Assembly: GCA_944472135.2 (NCBI GenBank)
Contig: OX235270.1
Coordinates: 43,090,352 to 43,154,351, forward strand
DNA: 64,000 bases
Source: Trichobilharzia regenti
Taxonomy: Eukaryota > Platyhelminthes > Trematoda > Strigeidida > Schistosomatidae
Reading direction: 5' to 3'
Part shown: positions 32,207-43,435 of the stretch, piece after piece
How positions within the stretch are numbered: the first letter of the stretch is position 1
How the letters are laid out: every line of letters starts with the position of its first letter
The notes under the pieces: model-generated
Database searches by the model: none
What the model saw: the letters and a program-made list of their open reading frames with translations, nothing else
Told to the model about the DNA's origin: nothing
Made by a program: the position numbers and the translations under genes

Positions 32207-32659
32207 TCCGCCACACCTCGAATATCTCCTCGTGTGTTTATAACGATGTCTCGGTTTGCTTGCAAGTAGCTTCGACCTAACTGATTCTGTGATATTATTT
32301 TCAACAGTATTATCTGGACTTATTTCTGAATTATCTACAAAATCAGGATTATTAGCGGAATCAATAATATTATAATTGGAACGACCTAATTCATTTATTG
32401 TCACTTTGTCCAGGTGTCCGTTATGAACTGAGTGATCTTTGATGTCTATTATCTTCACCACTCGATTTCCCATTTTTTGTAGTATAATTCCAACAGAAGG
32501 TCTATAGTCTTTCCCTTTGTAATAATGTACATTAGAAGTCGTGGACATCAGATGCTTCTTGAGAATTCGAGATTTGAAAAGTTTTGCAGGACTTTCACGG
32601 TTACTTGTATGCTCTGCATTCAACAAACTCAGTCTATGCATATGCAACAATTCCTCCAT
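32195..32659 (-). pseudogene. Integrase C-terminal fragment, unit 1
   Basis: A 154-codon minus-strand frame: NAEHTSNRESPAKLFKSRIL is the end of a retroviral-type integrase core (the usual T-x-x-SPA-x-L-x-x-x-R), then YYKGKDYRPSVGIILQKMGN, VVKIIDIKDHSVHNGHLDKV, and a Ser/Arg tail RRYSRCGGCGD. The catalytic DDE part is deleted, so it cannot integrate DNA. It begins 10 bp after the gag stop, in another frame. Confidence 0.7.
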
Positions 32660-32668
32660 TTTAATCAG

Positions 32669-33571
32669 TTACTTTCTCATCTCATTCAGGTCTTTTCGTG
32701 TTTTCGACAGTTCACATTGTAACTCAGCTACCTCATTTTTGAAAACAGTTGACACTTGAGTTGCCGAACTTGTAGTGGAGGTTTTCATTGGATTAGCTTG
32801 AGTATTTTGAAAGGTTGAAAGACACATTGACTCCATTTTACTGGACAGCTTGGGAGAATTATAAGAATGTTGAGCAACATAAGTATTCGAACTTCTGCAA
32901 ACCGTCTTGATGTGTCCAACTTTACCACATTTGTGACACTTAGCACCCCGAAAACGGCAAGTGCTTCGAAGATGTAACTTTCCACAGGATAAACACGGTT
33001 TAATGTTTTTGATCTCTGGCTGCATTCTATTACCTGTGGACGGCAGTTTGTATTTCTTTCCTTGAACACTTGTATTTTCGACTTTAGAAAGCATAACATC
33101 AGACATTGACGTAGTGGGAGCAGAGTATTCATTATTGACATCTTCATATGTAATACATAAATCTTTAGCAGTTTGAAACGTACAAGAAGGAATCTGAATT
33201 AACTCTTTCTCTAATTTAGGAATATTGATTCCAGCAATTAGACGATCACATAGTTGAGTATGCAGCTGATCTCCAAAGTTACACTTTGAAGCTTGTATTT
33301 GGAGTTGCAGAATAAAGTCTCTAATTCTCTGGTTGGGAGCACGAACCAGTTTATGGAATTGAGCCCTCTCTCTGGTCTCAAATGTAGTCACATGAAAGTG
33401 ATTTATCAGAAGTTCACGAATCTTGACATATGACAGAGAAATAGGTTTATCTGGAAATGACAAAGTCTTTACTAGGCTATACGCTTCTAGCCCAATAGTA
33501 GTGATGAAATGTGCTGGTATTTTGTCATCCCGAACATTCTTTGAAATGCACCACGCATTGAAGCATTCCAA
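32669..33571 (-). CDS. Ty3/gypsy-type Gag, unit 1
   Basis: A 300-codon open frame with a capsid-like region (ARERAQFHKLVRAPNQRI-like ETRERAQFHKLVRAPNQR, then FILQLQIQASKCNFG, LCDRLIAGINIPKLEKEL) and two zinc knuckles, CLSCGKLHLRSTC and CHKCGKVGHIKTVC. Gag packages element RNA into cytoplasmic particles. The frame is open upstream to the LTR edge (about 26 more codons including KFPIKGSPREIADYLECF) without an ATG; the nominal start is TTG, so the true initiation is unclear. The C-terminus (VAELQCELSKTRKDLNEM) is coiled. It has no stop codon, unlike most elements here. Confidence 0.8.
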   Translation of the reverse strand: MECFNAWCISKNVRDDKIPAHFITTIGLEAYSLVKTLSFPDKPISLSYVKIRELLINHFHVTTFETRERAQFHKLVRAPNQRIRDFILQLQIQASKCNFGDQLHTQLCDRLIAGINIPKLEKELIQIPSCTFQTAKDLCITYEDVNNEYSAPTTSMSDVMLSKVENTSVQGKKYKLPSTGNRMQPEIKNIKPCLSCGKLHLRSTCRFRGAKCHKCGKVGHIKTVCRSSNTYVAQHSYNSPKLSSKMESMCLSTFQNTQANPMKTSTTSSATQVSTVFKNEVAELQCELSKTRKDLNEMRK

Positions 33572-33649
33572 ATAATCAGCAATCTCCCGCGGAGACCCCT
33601 TAATGGGGAATTTTCCCAGTTTACTTAGATCCTGCTCGCGACGCCAATT

Positions 33650-33844
33650 TGTAGTAATTTACTGTACTTGTAATATTAGTATTTCGAGATGACGGAATTA
33701 CACGAATCCAACCAAAACTCAGAGAGGGCAGCAATCAGGAATTTGTATTTAGCGGAATTATTATGCAATTCATATCAGAAACATATCAACAGTCAACAGT
33801 AAGTATTTTAAACAATACAGAGATAGAAATTGTCAATCACCACA
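33650..33844 (-). repeat. LTR B, shared by both units
   Basis: Identical by eye to LTR A and LTR C. It serves as 5' LTR of unit 1 and 3' LTR of unit 2 in sense orientation. Next to it, AATTGGCGTCGCGAGCAGG on the minus strand is the likely primer-binding site region. Confidence 0.9.
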
Positions 33845-34297
33845 TCCGCCACACCTCGAATATCTCCTCGTGTGTTTATAACGATGTCTCGGTTTGCTTG
33901 CAAGTAGCTTCGACCTAACTGATTCTGTGATATTATTTTCAACAGTATTATCTGGACTTATTTCTGAATTATCTACAAAATCAGGATTATTAGCGGAATC
34001 AATAATATTATAATTGGAACGACCTAATTCATTTATTGTCACTTTGTCCAGGTGTCCGTTATGAACTGAGTGATCTTTGATGTCTATTATCTTCACCACT
34101 CGATTTCCCATTTTTTGTAGTATAATTCCAACAGAAGGTCTATAGTCTTTCCCTTTGTAATAATGTACATTAGAAGTCGTGGACATCAGATGCTTCTTGA
34201 GAATTCGAGATTTGAAAAGTTTTGCAGGACTTTCACGGTTACTTGTATGCTCTGCATTCAACAAACTCAGTCTATGCATATGCAACAATTCCTCCAT
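33833..34297 (-). pseudogene. Integrase C-terminal fragment, unit 2
   Basis: Residue-for-residue the same 154-codon frame as at 32195-32659, exactly 1638 bp away. It ends within LTR B. Confidence 0.7.
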
Positions 34298-34306
34298 TTT
34301 AATCAG

Positions 34307-35209
34307 TTACTTTCTCATCTCATTCAGGTCTTTTCGTGTTTTCGACAGTTCACATTGTAACTCAGCTACCTCATTTTTGAAAACAGTTGACACTTGAGTT
34401 GCCGAACTTGTAGTGGAGGTTTTCATTGGATTAGCTTGAGTATTTTGAAAGGTTGAAAGACACATTGACTCCATTTTACTGGACAGCTTGGGAGAATTAT
34501 AAGAATGTTGAGCAACATAAGTATTCGAACTTCTGCAAACCGTCTTGATGTGTCCAACTTTACCACATTTGTGACACTTAGCACCCCGAAAACGGCAAGT
34601 GCTTCGAAGATGTAACTTTCCACAGGATAAACACGGTTTAATGTTTTTGATCTCTGGCTGCATTCTATTACCTGTGGACGGCAGTTTGTATTTCTTTCCT
34701 TGAACACTTGTATTTTCGACTTTAGAAAGCATAACATCAGACATTGACGTAGTGGGAGCAGAGTATTCATTATTGACATCTTCATATGTAATACATAAAT
34801 CTTTAGCAGTTTGAAACGTACAAGAAGGAATCTGAATTAACTCTTTCTCTAATTTAGGAATATTGATTCCAGCAATTAGACGATCACATAGTTGAGTATG
34901 CAGCTGATCTCCAAAGTTACACTTTGAAGCTTGTATTTGGAGTTGCAGAATAAAGTCTCTAATTCTCTGGTTGGGAGCACGAACCAGTTTATGGAATTGA
35001 GCCCTCTCTCTGGTCTCAAATGTAGTCACATGAAAGTGATTTATCAGAAGTTCACGAATCTTGACATATGACAGAGAAATAGGTTTATCTGGAAATGACA
35101 AAGTCTTTACTAGGCTATACGCTTCTAGCCCAATAGTAGTGATGAAATGTGCTGGTATTTTGTCATCCCGAACATTCTTTGAAATGCACCACGCATTGAA
35201 GCATTCCAA
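34307..35209 (-). CDS. Ty3/gypsy-type Gag, unit 2
   Basis: The same 300-codon Gag frame as at 32669-33571, with identical translation, including CLSCGKLHLRSTC and CHKCGKVGHIKTVC. Identity of both gag copies and all three LTRs shows the doubling is very recent, or that it was introduced during assembly. Confidence 0.8.
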   Translation of the reverse strand: MECFNAWCISKNVRDDKIPAHFITTIGLEAYSLVKTLSFPDKPISLSYVKIRELLINHFHVTTFETRERAQFHKLVRAPNQRIRDFILQLQIQASKCNFGDQLHTQLCDRLIAGINIPKLEKELIQIPSCTFQTAKDLCITYEDVNNEYSAPTTSMSDVMLSKVENTSVQGKKYKLPSTGNRMQPEIKNIKPCLSCGKLHLRSTCRFRGAKCHKCGKVGHIKTVCRSSNTYVAQHSYNSPKLSSKMESMCLSTFQNTQANPMKTSTTSSATQVSTVFKNEVAELQCELSKTRKDLNEMRK

Positions 35210-35287
35210 ATAATCAGCAATCTCCCGCGGAGACCCCTTAATGGGGAATTTTCCCAGTTTACTTAGATCCTGCTCGCGACGCCAATT

Positions 35288-35482
35288 TGTAGTAATTTAC
35301 TGTACTTGTAATATTAGTATTTCGAGATGACGGAATTACACGAATCCAACCAAAACTCAGAGAGGGCAGCAATCAGGAATTTGTATTTAGCGGAATTATT
35401 ATGCAATTCATATCAGAAACATATCAACAGTCAACAGTAAGTATTTTAAACAATACAGAGATAGAAATTGTCAATCACCACA
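35288..35482 (-). repeat. LTR C (5' end of the array in sense)
   Basis: Third identical LTR. It is followed directly by the AGACG duplication at 35483, matching AGACG before LTR A. Confidence 0.9.
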
Positions 35483-35852
35483 AGACGTTTCCTGGAAAAC
35501 GGTGATAATTTCTATGGTTTTGAAATTACAATCTTCCTTTCACGAATGACCGATTAATTACAACTTTATATACAGCAGGGTGGTCTTGATTTGCTTCAAA
35601 GTTACAAATCCAAATTCGTGCATCTCTTCGCATGTATTCGAGGTACCGCCCTCTAGGCGAAAGACTATCTGGATAACCTCTGGGTTAACAGGAAGTAAGT
35701 GGGTTCTTGACAGTCCATCAAGGTAGCATAAGAAGAGTGGAAACTCCTATAAATACCCTCAACCACGTACATACTTACCTGTTGCTGACTCCTTCACACA
35801 TGTTACGTCTAATAATGCGGCTTCAAAAACTTCAGTTTCGATTTATGCGCCA

Positions 35853-36199
35853 TGTCAATGTATTTGAAGATCAAACGATCAATTCATGGTTGTTTGCACA
35901 AACCCAACTCTATATTTTGGCGGGAGTCATCGATAAGGCAGTCAAAGTTTCATCGCTCGCTGTTCGTTGGAAGACAGAGAAAAACTATCAGAAGTATTAT
36001 TGTGATTTATTGTTATGGCATTTATACTTAGACTTTGTGTACAATAACCTAATGATTGGCTCTGTACTGGTGCAAGAATAGACGGTTCTTGAGTCACCAA
36101 TTAGTGTTCTGGTTTTTTTGCGTTGGTTATTACGCGTAGTTCCTGAAAGTCTACGAAGGACAGTGTGAAGTCCAGTGTAGTTGGACCTAGACATTGACA
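35853..36199 (+). mobile_element. Solo BEL/Pao-type LTR
   Basis: TGTCAATGTATTTGAAGATC to GACCTAGACATTGACA, flanked by the perfect 5-bp duplication CGCCA (35848-35852 and 36200-36204). It aligns along its length with the LTRs at 28025 and 31463 (ACGATCAATTCATGGTTGTT, TATTGTGATTTATTGTTA) but is clearly diverged, so it comes from a related older subfamily. Confidence 0.85.
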
Positions 36200-36204
36200 C
36201 GCCA

Positions 36205-37314
36205 TGTTTCATTTCGTGTCAATTATACCGCATGTGCCTCACTGAACTTCTGTATATTTTTTGCTTAGTTGCCCAATTTACTGACGTATATTTGAAGGTT
36301 TGTACCGTGTTTTTCTGATGCATTTTGTTCAGTAGAACGTCAGTTTGCAGTTCCTCAACGGTTTGTTATCAGTATAATTCGAATCGGATCACCGGTTTCT
36401 TCTTGGATTTTTATGAACTTCTGCGATTCCGTTTCTTCGCAGCTTTAATCTTTCAGTGGCTGTAACAACGTGGTTAACTGTTCACTGACTGCTGTATTGA
36501 TCTTCTAGAGTTCTGAACTTCCGCAGATATCATCCGCAAGATAACTGGAGTTTCCAACAAGTAATTTGCCATTTTAGGAACAATCTGTTATATTGACCAT
36601 TTTTTACTTGGCTTTTAATTACTGCATGCCTTCAAATAAATTTAACCAGCGTTGATGCCCAGGATTATGTCGAATACACCTCTACCACCTACATAAAGTG
36701 ATGTTATCGATGTTAATAAATTAAATTTTTCAAGTATGCTGGCGTGTCTTTGAATGACTATGAACGTACTTACTCCATGTGTGTGGTTTAACATATCGAT
36801 GATGGTGGATAACTAACATACCTCGTGTACAGATAAATGAGAATATGTCATTATTCTATATCGTCTCCCTGTGGATAAGAATAATTTGTCGGTTATCTTT
36901 TCACACACCTACTATACCCGCAAGTGGTGTACAGAATACTATATTAGCATAAGGCCCAGTAGCCATCTTTGTCTCAACTGCTGCTGAAAAACTGCAGTCG
37001 CTTGTGGCGTATTATCACTGCATGGGAGAGAGTGACCGCACACTTGCGGATAGGTGTCTGGAGGATTAAATGTTATCAGTGAGACCCCAATGATGCATTT
37101 ACGAAAACTCTGAAAGAACTTATTCTGCTGAGATGAGAGCCAAATCAAAACATAGATCGATCGTCTAAATTGTGGAACATATTCTAGGATCAGAAATATG
37201 CAGTTAGTATGTACAACCAAACGTAACGCAGCAGCGTCCCGATGCTCTGGATAACCTAACAGCACCCGCAGCTTAAGCAATTAATGTCGTCACTTAACAT
37301 TGTATTATAATAAT
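36205..37314. other. No recognisable gene
   Basis: AT-rich intergenic sequence. A 113-codon minus-strand frame (36939-37280) has no recognisable motif and no splice-site support. Confidence 0.35.
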
Positions 37315-37440
37315 TTATATTTCGTTTAAACGGGTAAGTTCACAAGAAATGCATGCCATTTTTACAAGCACGATCAGCAATGTTATAAATTGCAATCCTT
37401 GAGTATCATAAATTAATACTTTCTCAAAAGTTCAAATTGT
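37315..37440 (+). repeat. Diverged interspersed repeat, copy 1
   Basis: TTTCGTTTAAAC, AATGCATGCCATTT, ATGTTATAAATTGCAATCCT and TGAGTATCATAAATTA align in order with 44333-44440. Family unknown. Confidence 0.5.
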
Positions 37441-37591
37441 TCGATTATTGTGCAAGCAAGCAGAACAGGTTCTTATAAATGTTTCATTGTATACCGTTTA
37501 CTAATGTCACAGTCAAAATTGAGCGGCAACCCGAACTTCGTTCCGTTTCCTGCTGATAGTTATGGTCAACCAGTGAACAGCGTATATCTGT

Positions 37592-37770
37592 GCGTCGGTG
37601 GCACAGTTGTTAGGACTCTCGCCGACCATGCACATTGTCGGAGGTTCGATCCCCTGCCGGCGCACACCTGATATCTATGGTCGGCCTGCGAAATTTGGGC
37701 TACCGATATCCATGCTGAAAATTCCATACTTGTACCAAAAATACAGTGTGGAATCAAGCTGTAGATCAAA
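37592..37770 (+). mobile_element. tRNA-derived SINE (copy 2 of 3)
   Basis: GCGTCGGTGGCACAGTTGTT, GACTCTCGCCGACCATGCAC, the B box GGTTCGATCCCC, then CCGGCGCA. The first seven bases GCGTCGG pair with CCGGCGC (one G-T), as in a tRNA acceptor stem with discriminator A. The body ends TTGTACCAAAAATACAGTGT and GGAATCAAGCTGTAG, followed by an A/T-rich tail. Confidence 0.8.
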
Positions 37771-38084
37771 ATATATAAAATAAATAAAAATAAATAAATC
37801 TGGATGAGTGCTATGCCGCCACGTGACTGAACTCTATTTCAGGAAAAGAATAAAATTCTGTGCAGCTGCAAAATGGTATAAAATGCAGTTATGGATAATA
37901 AATTATTTGAAGCATATTTACAAGATAAATACAAGAAGAAGATTTCAATAAAGAAAAAAACCCATTTAGACAGTTGGAAAACAGAAAGATTGAGCGAAGA
38001 AATATTTACTTTACAATTAGATCCTCATATCTGGCTCTACTCTAATATATATAGCATTTTAATTACAATACAACAGTTTGTCAA

Positions 38085-40430
38085 TCAAGTGGCGATAAGT
38101 TTGTTAGCAATATAAGACTTCTTCCAGCAGGTAGGGTATGTCCCATCGCTTAGTGAAATTGAGTATAACTTCACTAAGGGTAAATTCATGTCATTACCAC
38201 CGTTTTTAAGCAGAATGGAAGATATGCCGTCTGGACCGATAGTGTAACTAAGCTTAAGATTTGCGACAGCTTTATCGATCTCGTGTGTCGTGAAATGTAC
38301 GTCATTTAAACATTCGTCCGTTTTACTTTGGAAATCCACGGCCTCATCGTTCTCTAATGTGTATAATCTAGAGAAGTGCCTGCTTAACAGATCGTATATC
38401 ACCTCAGTATTTTCATAAGTAATGCCGTCTAAGTATGTTATTTTCGGATAAGCTGCTTCGAAGTTCGTCAACCTACTTTTGAAGAGTTTGGCTATTTCGC
38501 CTGAGTTATGCGGTGCCTGAATGACCTGCATTTCTTAATGTTCCACCCCATGGTCTATCTGTCTGTCCACCCGAAAACGGTTGTATTTATCGATCTTTAG
38601 GCTGTCACAGGAGATTTCACTTGTGCACCAGGCTTCAGTGGTCATAATCAATGGCGGTCTGCATATTGAAGCTAATACACTTGGTGTTAAGTGTTTGCTT
38701 AGAAGTGATCTAGCTGTAGACTGTTCGCTATGCCAGCAAGGAATTAATCTGATACCATGCGTGCTATATGCCAGGTGTTTCTGTTAACTGACGCTGGTGA
38801 AAATCCTACCCGAAGTTATAACAGATATGAGTATTCGGTAATTTGTTGCCAGTATATGAACGAAGTGTTGGTATGTTTCGGGTAGTCATCAGACCATAGC
38901 ACGTTTTTCGCAGAAATCGGCGCGTGCTCCCCACTGGATACATAAGATGTATGAATAGGTTCTGCTGGCTTGCTAAATGTGGTCTGTGGCCAATGTCTGG
39001 GGGATTTTCTATAACTTTCGGTTGATAGAATATTAGAAGTGGGCTGGCTAACAAGGGGTTTACGTAGTGGATGCGCAGAATAATACCTACTACCTTGCTG
39101 TGTTGTTTGTCTAGAATTAGTGGTTTAACATTATTGGCTTTCCACTTGACACCAATTAGGCCTACCCCTAAGAGCTTGGTCTACCATATTTGACTTTCTC
39201 TTAGAAAGATGGCTTAGAGAAGCTTTCGTCTCTATCATATCAAAGGGCTTTCTTGCTCCTGGTTCAGTATTTGATTTATTTACTTTTTCCCTTTTCTTAT
39301 GATCGACTGGTTGATGATGGCTAACAGGGCAGCCAGCACATGCTATGTAGGGGTTCTGTGGCTTGGACACCTCATGAGCTTTAGTTTTCTCAACAGAAAT
39401 GGGACGTTTGTCATATCGCTTAGAAGACTTGCCAACTTGGGTAGCTACATTCGACTGGTACTGCACAGAGTGGAGATTGCCAGACTGAGGAGTAACTAAC
39501 CTATAAAAGGATTGGTGGAACACCAATGGGATGGGTTTTGATGATTTCGGGCTCTTGAATTTTGCGTCAGTGTGAAACCGATGTAATTCAACATTACGTT
39601 CTGTTGACTTATCTATGTCCACCATATCAGTGTCAGCATCAGTATCGTTATATAATGCTTAACTAACAGCATGTGCCTGCAAAGATGTCTGATGTATGCG
39701 GCCATCAGGTATTTCGCTAGACGCAATTACGTATGGAACGTCATCTACAGTTGTCCTATTAGAGTTATCAGCATTCAATGTTCCTGAGCGTCATCGTCTT
39801 CGGCATGGTGTTAAATCAGGCGCAACCCTAGTATTATTGTAGGGTGTTGAAGAGCCTCTTATCTCACCAGATTTTAGAAAATTCCTTGACTCTTCAATAG
39901 ACTTGAACTTAAAAAGCACCGGACATGAGTGGTTTGCGGAATTCTTACGAATACGCAAAACCTAACATTCTGTCAACGATATATTACAAGCCTTTAGACA
40001 CGAATTCTTAAGTTTGGTAATAGGCTCTGTCTGGAATGTTACAGGCCAAGACGTTATGTGAAGACATAAGCCTCTTAACAGCTTCTTCAGCCAAATAGTC
40101 AATTATGCGCTCGGATTTGTTAATTGGCTCAAGACAGTTGTTTTGTAATGGGTTACACAGTTGCATGAGAGGCATAATTCAGTCAAACTTGCTCTGTAGT
40201 TCTGCCATTGACTTTTGAAGTGTCAGTAAATCATTTTCGCCACAAGCCGCATTCTCTGTCAGTTCCTCCATGATATCAGATACCATAACTCTGGGTGTGT
40301 CTGGTGTAAAAGGTGTAGAATCGTCAACGGCGCTGAGGCCTTCAGATGGTTGACTAGTATTAGATGTCAGTCTCTTAACGGTACTTATACGTTTGATAGA
40401 CTTAACCATTACAGAAACAAGTCATTTCAC
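38085..40430 (-). pseudogene. CR1-like LINE with ORF1 and partial ORF2, decayed
   Basis: On the minus strand from 40409: an ORF1-like start (VKSIKRISTVKRLTS, SMAELQSKFD), then INKSERIIDYLAEEAVKRLM, NVLACNIPDR, CPVLFKFKSIEESRNFLKS and DLTPCRRR, a nucleic-acid-binding ORF1 layout of CR1-type LINEs of flatworms. A Lys/Ser-rich segment follows at 39131-39625. ORF2 is represented by a reverse-transcriptase N-terminal part at 38085-38531 (HEIDKAVANLKLSYTIGPDG, ISSILLKNGG, TYPTCWKKSYIAN). Stops, shifts and loss of most of the endonuclease and palm show decay. Truncation on the 3' side is unusual for a LINE and suggests later deletion. Confidence 0.7.
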
Positions 40431-41319
40431 AATTTCCGGGAAAAAAGTCTTGAGGAAATAAAAAAGATAGCTGTATTATCGAAGTGTCAAAAACAACAAC
40501 GGTAAACAGATATATATTGCAAAAAAGTCAGACTTTCCTTTACAGTGCTTGCTGTGGATACAATCCTGGGTTCAACACGGTTAGAGAGGATATCCGAAGA
40601 TTCCGGTTGTAGATTTCACGAGTGAATGCTATATGTAGTTCCAGTTGACAATAAAATCCTTGTTGAGCACGGACATGTGGATAATGCAAGGAAAGCGGCT
40701 AATTTCCAAAATATTAAGGAAAGATGATTCCCGCAGAAACGGAGTGCCTGTAGCTCAACAGTTCAAATTATAGATTAGGACGGCTACAGTCTAATAATTT
40801 TTAGGAATCATTTACCGCCGCGCAAGAATCGTTGCTTATTGCGGTGGCTATCAAGCAGCATTCGGCGGGTGAGTATATACGTTGTCTCGTGTTATATTTT
40901 CCGCGACTAATTTTTTTTCGTCTTTCATTGGCTAGAATGGTGGCGGTCAATTGGAGTTTGAATTGTCCTTGGGTGCGTGCTGTCGGGTGCTGTATTTGCG
41001 TGGTTGTGTTTGCGTCGTTTGCCAGCATATGTGATTACTGTAAACGTGTATGAAACTATTGTAACGCTTTGTTTTTCTTTGTTTGTGCATGTACTAGGCA
41101 TTATTTGTCGTACAATTCGTTGTTTGGTCTATTGGTTGCTTGCGATGTCAACGAACCGGTGGGTTCTTGTGTTTTTCTGTAATTTAGGTTATACGTGCGG
41201 CATTTTCTTGATGGTTATCGATCATCCCTGTATTTCAATGTTGTTTTTTTACGATTTATGTTGGAATAGTTGTGACATAGATGGATCCTAATTGATAACT
41301 TTATTTTAGTCCGTTGCAG
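40431..41319. other. Region upstream of the SWIM/MULE gene
   Basis: Some of it may be 5' untranslated LINE sequence from the minus-strand element. A 104-codon plus frame (40977-41291) is hydrophobic and Cys-rich without recognisable domain; it could hold the missing first exon of the downstream gene, but no in-phase link was found. Confidence 0.35.
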
Positions 41320-43435
41320 GTAGTCAATTCGAGTGACAGGAGCACAGATTTAAGTGGAATTTTTGCTGAATACATACTTGGAAAGCGTTTCTTCAGCTGG
41401 GATGAATTTGAGAAGTCATTAGCAGAATTTCAAAAAGTGAGGAAGTCATATAATGCTAACAGTGTAGTTATCCTACACTCACTATGTTCATAATTGCAGC
41501 AAAACGATGCCGGATGCCAGGTTTAAGTACGCTTATGTTGGTTTTAAATGCACTTTTGGAGTGAATCGTACAAGACGTGGATTGAAATTGAAAAACAAGT
41601 CGTAAGAAGAAGTGTAATATGATTTCATGAATATTGCAGGTCTAAATGTTGCAATTGCTCGTCTTCATTTCGCGTGGTTTTGCATCATAGTGAATACATA
41701 ATTGCTTCCCACAATATGGTGCATAACCATCCATGCAGCAGGGTGTACATGCAGAATGACCCATGGTATAGACGACTAACAGTTGAAGAGAAAGAAAATA
41801 TTGAACCACTTCTTCAGCAATCCCACTCATCCGATGAAATAATAATGCATGTTAAGGAGAAGTACAACAAGGATATAACTCGCATTGACGTTAAAAATAT
41901 GAAAGCCGCAGTGAATAAAGGTAACGTTGACGTACTTGTTACATACTTAAGGTATTTCGAGTCGTCGTGACATTTTTGAATTCCTAAAATCCCGTGGGAA
42001 GTTAATGGAGTATTATTCCGATGAACCGATCAGGAATTCACTAACAAGAATTTGTTTTGCAACTTATGAGCAAATGGAATTGTATAAACAGTTCCCTGAA
42101 GTTGTTGGTATTGATTCGACGTATAATACAAATAAAGGGAAGTAAGTTTACCAATTCATTAATCAACGTGCAGGTATTCTTTGTTCCAGCTACTTGTGAC
42201 GGATAATTTTGGTCGTGGACGACCAGTTTTATTTGCGTGGACTAGAAAAGAATTCAAACGAGATGTAGTTTGGATATTAGACTGTTTCCGGCAAATAATG
42301 GAAGACACCTCGAAAACAGAATCCTTCATTATGGATTGTGCGCAAGCTGAAATAGCAGCCGTCAAGTTAACGCACAGACAAGCGCACATTGTTTTGTGTT
42401 CTTTTCATGTTTGCCGAGCTTTCTGTCGGAAAGTAAGTTTTTCAAAGCATACTTTACATTTTATTCGTAGACAAGAAATCCCATTGTGAAGAACTACTTA
42501 TGCCGTCTAGTGCAGTGTAAAAGGAGATCAGAGTAATGCCTCTATTGTTCTCATTTTGCAGATTTAATTTCTACTTCAGAGTTATTAGCAGATTGGACGC
42601 TAATGTCAGTCAATACCTACAACGTCGTTGGATGCATCGACGAGAATTGTGGGCGGCCTGTTTCAGAGATAACGTGCTGACTTTTGGGAACGATACAAAT
42701 AATCGTGTCGAGAGTTCCCACAAGCAGATGAAACGGTTTTTGCAAAGATCTGATAGTCTGCATAAAAGTATGCTAAAGGTGTATAAATGGCATAAACGAA
42801 GTTTTTCAATAATACAGCAGGAGGCGAATATTGCTCAATCACGATGCTTCACGTATCCCTGTTCACAAAGTTTAATCCCAATTATACGGTTGCTTACACC
42901 ATACGCCGCGAGGAAGGTAATACGTGAATACCAATTGCGACGATGGGCTACTGTTGAGTTCGAATCCGTTGATTATGTATTTTTCAAAGAAAATGGGAAA
43001 ACAGTGCAGGTTGATCTGAGTGCTTGCACCTGCACGTGCTTTACATTTCAGACCTGTCGGTACCCCTGCCGACACTTGCTTTTGGTCCACTTAAGAAAGC
43101 CGTATTTCACAGGTATATTTGCGTTTTTATGACTACGTTTTTAATGTATAATGTAATGTAATAATCAGTTCATAGTTATCTTAACTTTTTTTGTTCCACC
43201 TTTTGTAGTTAACCATGTGATGCATAATTGTAAACAATGGACGTGGTCACGCAACTTGTTCGCATCTCAAAGTACGTCAGCAGTTATCCCTCGAAATCGA
43301 AGTAACATATACGATACCAAAAAGAAGATTATCAATGCGGGTATGGACAGAATTAATGACAAATTTGGAGAAGTGTTTGCCAATGCTTATGCAGACGGAG
43401 TAATCGCAGGAATCAATCGTGTTCTTAATATGTAA
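41320..43435 (+). CDS. SWIM-finger MULE-type transposase gene with micro-introns
   Basis: Plus-strand exons: from 41320; 41500-41601; 41640-41920; 41952-42141; 42174-42432; 42471-42532; 42562-43112; 43209-43435 (stop). Introns of 38, 31, 32, 38, 29 and 96 bp are GT-AG, and all phases agree, giving about 556 codons from 41500 plus ~42 before. The N-terminus has a FAR1-like finger (SSKCCNCSSSFRVV, SHNMVHNHPCS). The DDE core shows VVGIDSTYNTNKGK, DNFGRGRPVLFAWTRKE, FIMDCAQAEIAA, VLCSFHVCRAF and NDTNNRVESSHKQMKRF (D, D, E all present). A SWIM finger CTCTCFTFQTCRYPCRH follows. This is the MULE/ZSWIM3 family plan. The first junction (after 41444 or 41462) lacks an ideal donor. The start is not identified. 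It may be an active transposon or a host-recruited gene. Confidence 0.8.

Larger units (their letters stand above)
32012..35482 (-). mobile_element. Tandem Ty3/gypsy-type element: three LTRs, two internals
   Basis: Three 195-bp LTRs (32012-32206, 33650-33844, 35288-35482) alternate with two 1443-bp internal regions (32207-33649 and 33845-35287); the repeat unit is 1638 bp. All compared parts, including the translations of both internals, are identical. The whole array is framed by the 5-bp duplication AGACG (32007-32011 and 35483-35487), so it behaves as a single insertion. Each internal has gag followed by the C-terminal end of integrase, with protease, reverse transcriptase and RNase H deleted: a non-autonomous derivative. 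An array of this type arises by recombination between LTRs of sister copies or by integration of a multimer; an assembly error is also possible. Confidence 0.9.

Noticed and set aside
36939..37280. 113-codon minus-strand frame
   Set aside because: No recognisable motif, unremarkable composition for non-coding DNA, and no splice partners; likely a chance frame.
37592..37664. Functional tRNA gene
   Set aside because: A and B boxes and acceptor stem are present, but the T stem pairs poorly, the anticodon arm is irregular, and two further copies share a SINE body.
40977..41291. First exon of the SWIM/MULE gene encoding a membrane protein
   Set aside because: Hydrophobic and Cys-rich frame, but no in-phase donor joins it to the exon beginning at 41320, and the family has no such N-terminus.
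41462..41499. 38-bp intron starting at 41462 as the first SWIM/MULE intron
   Set aside because: It would match the other micro-introns in size but puts the next exon out of frame; a donor at 41445 keeps phase but is weak. Left open instead of choosing.
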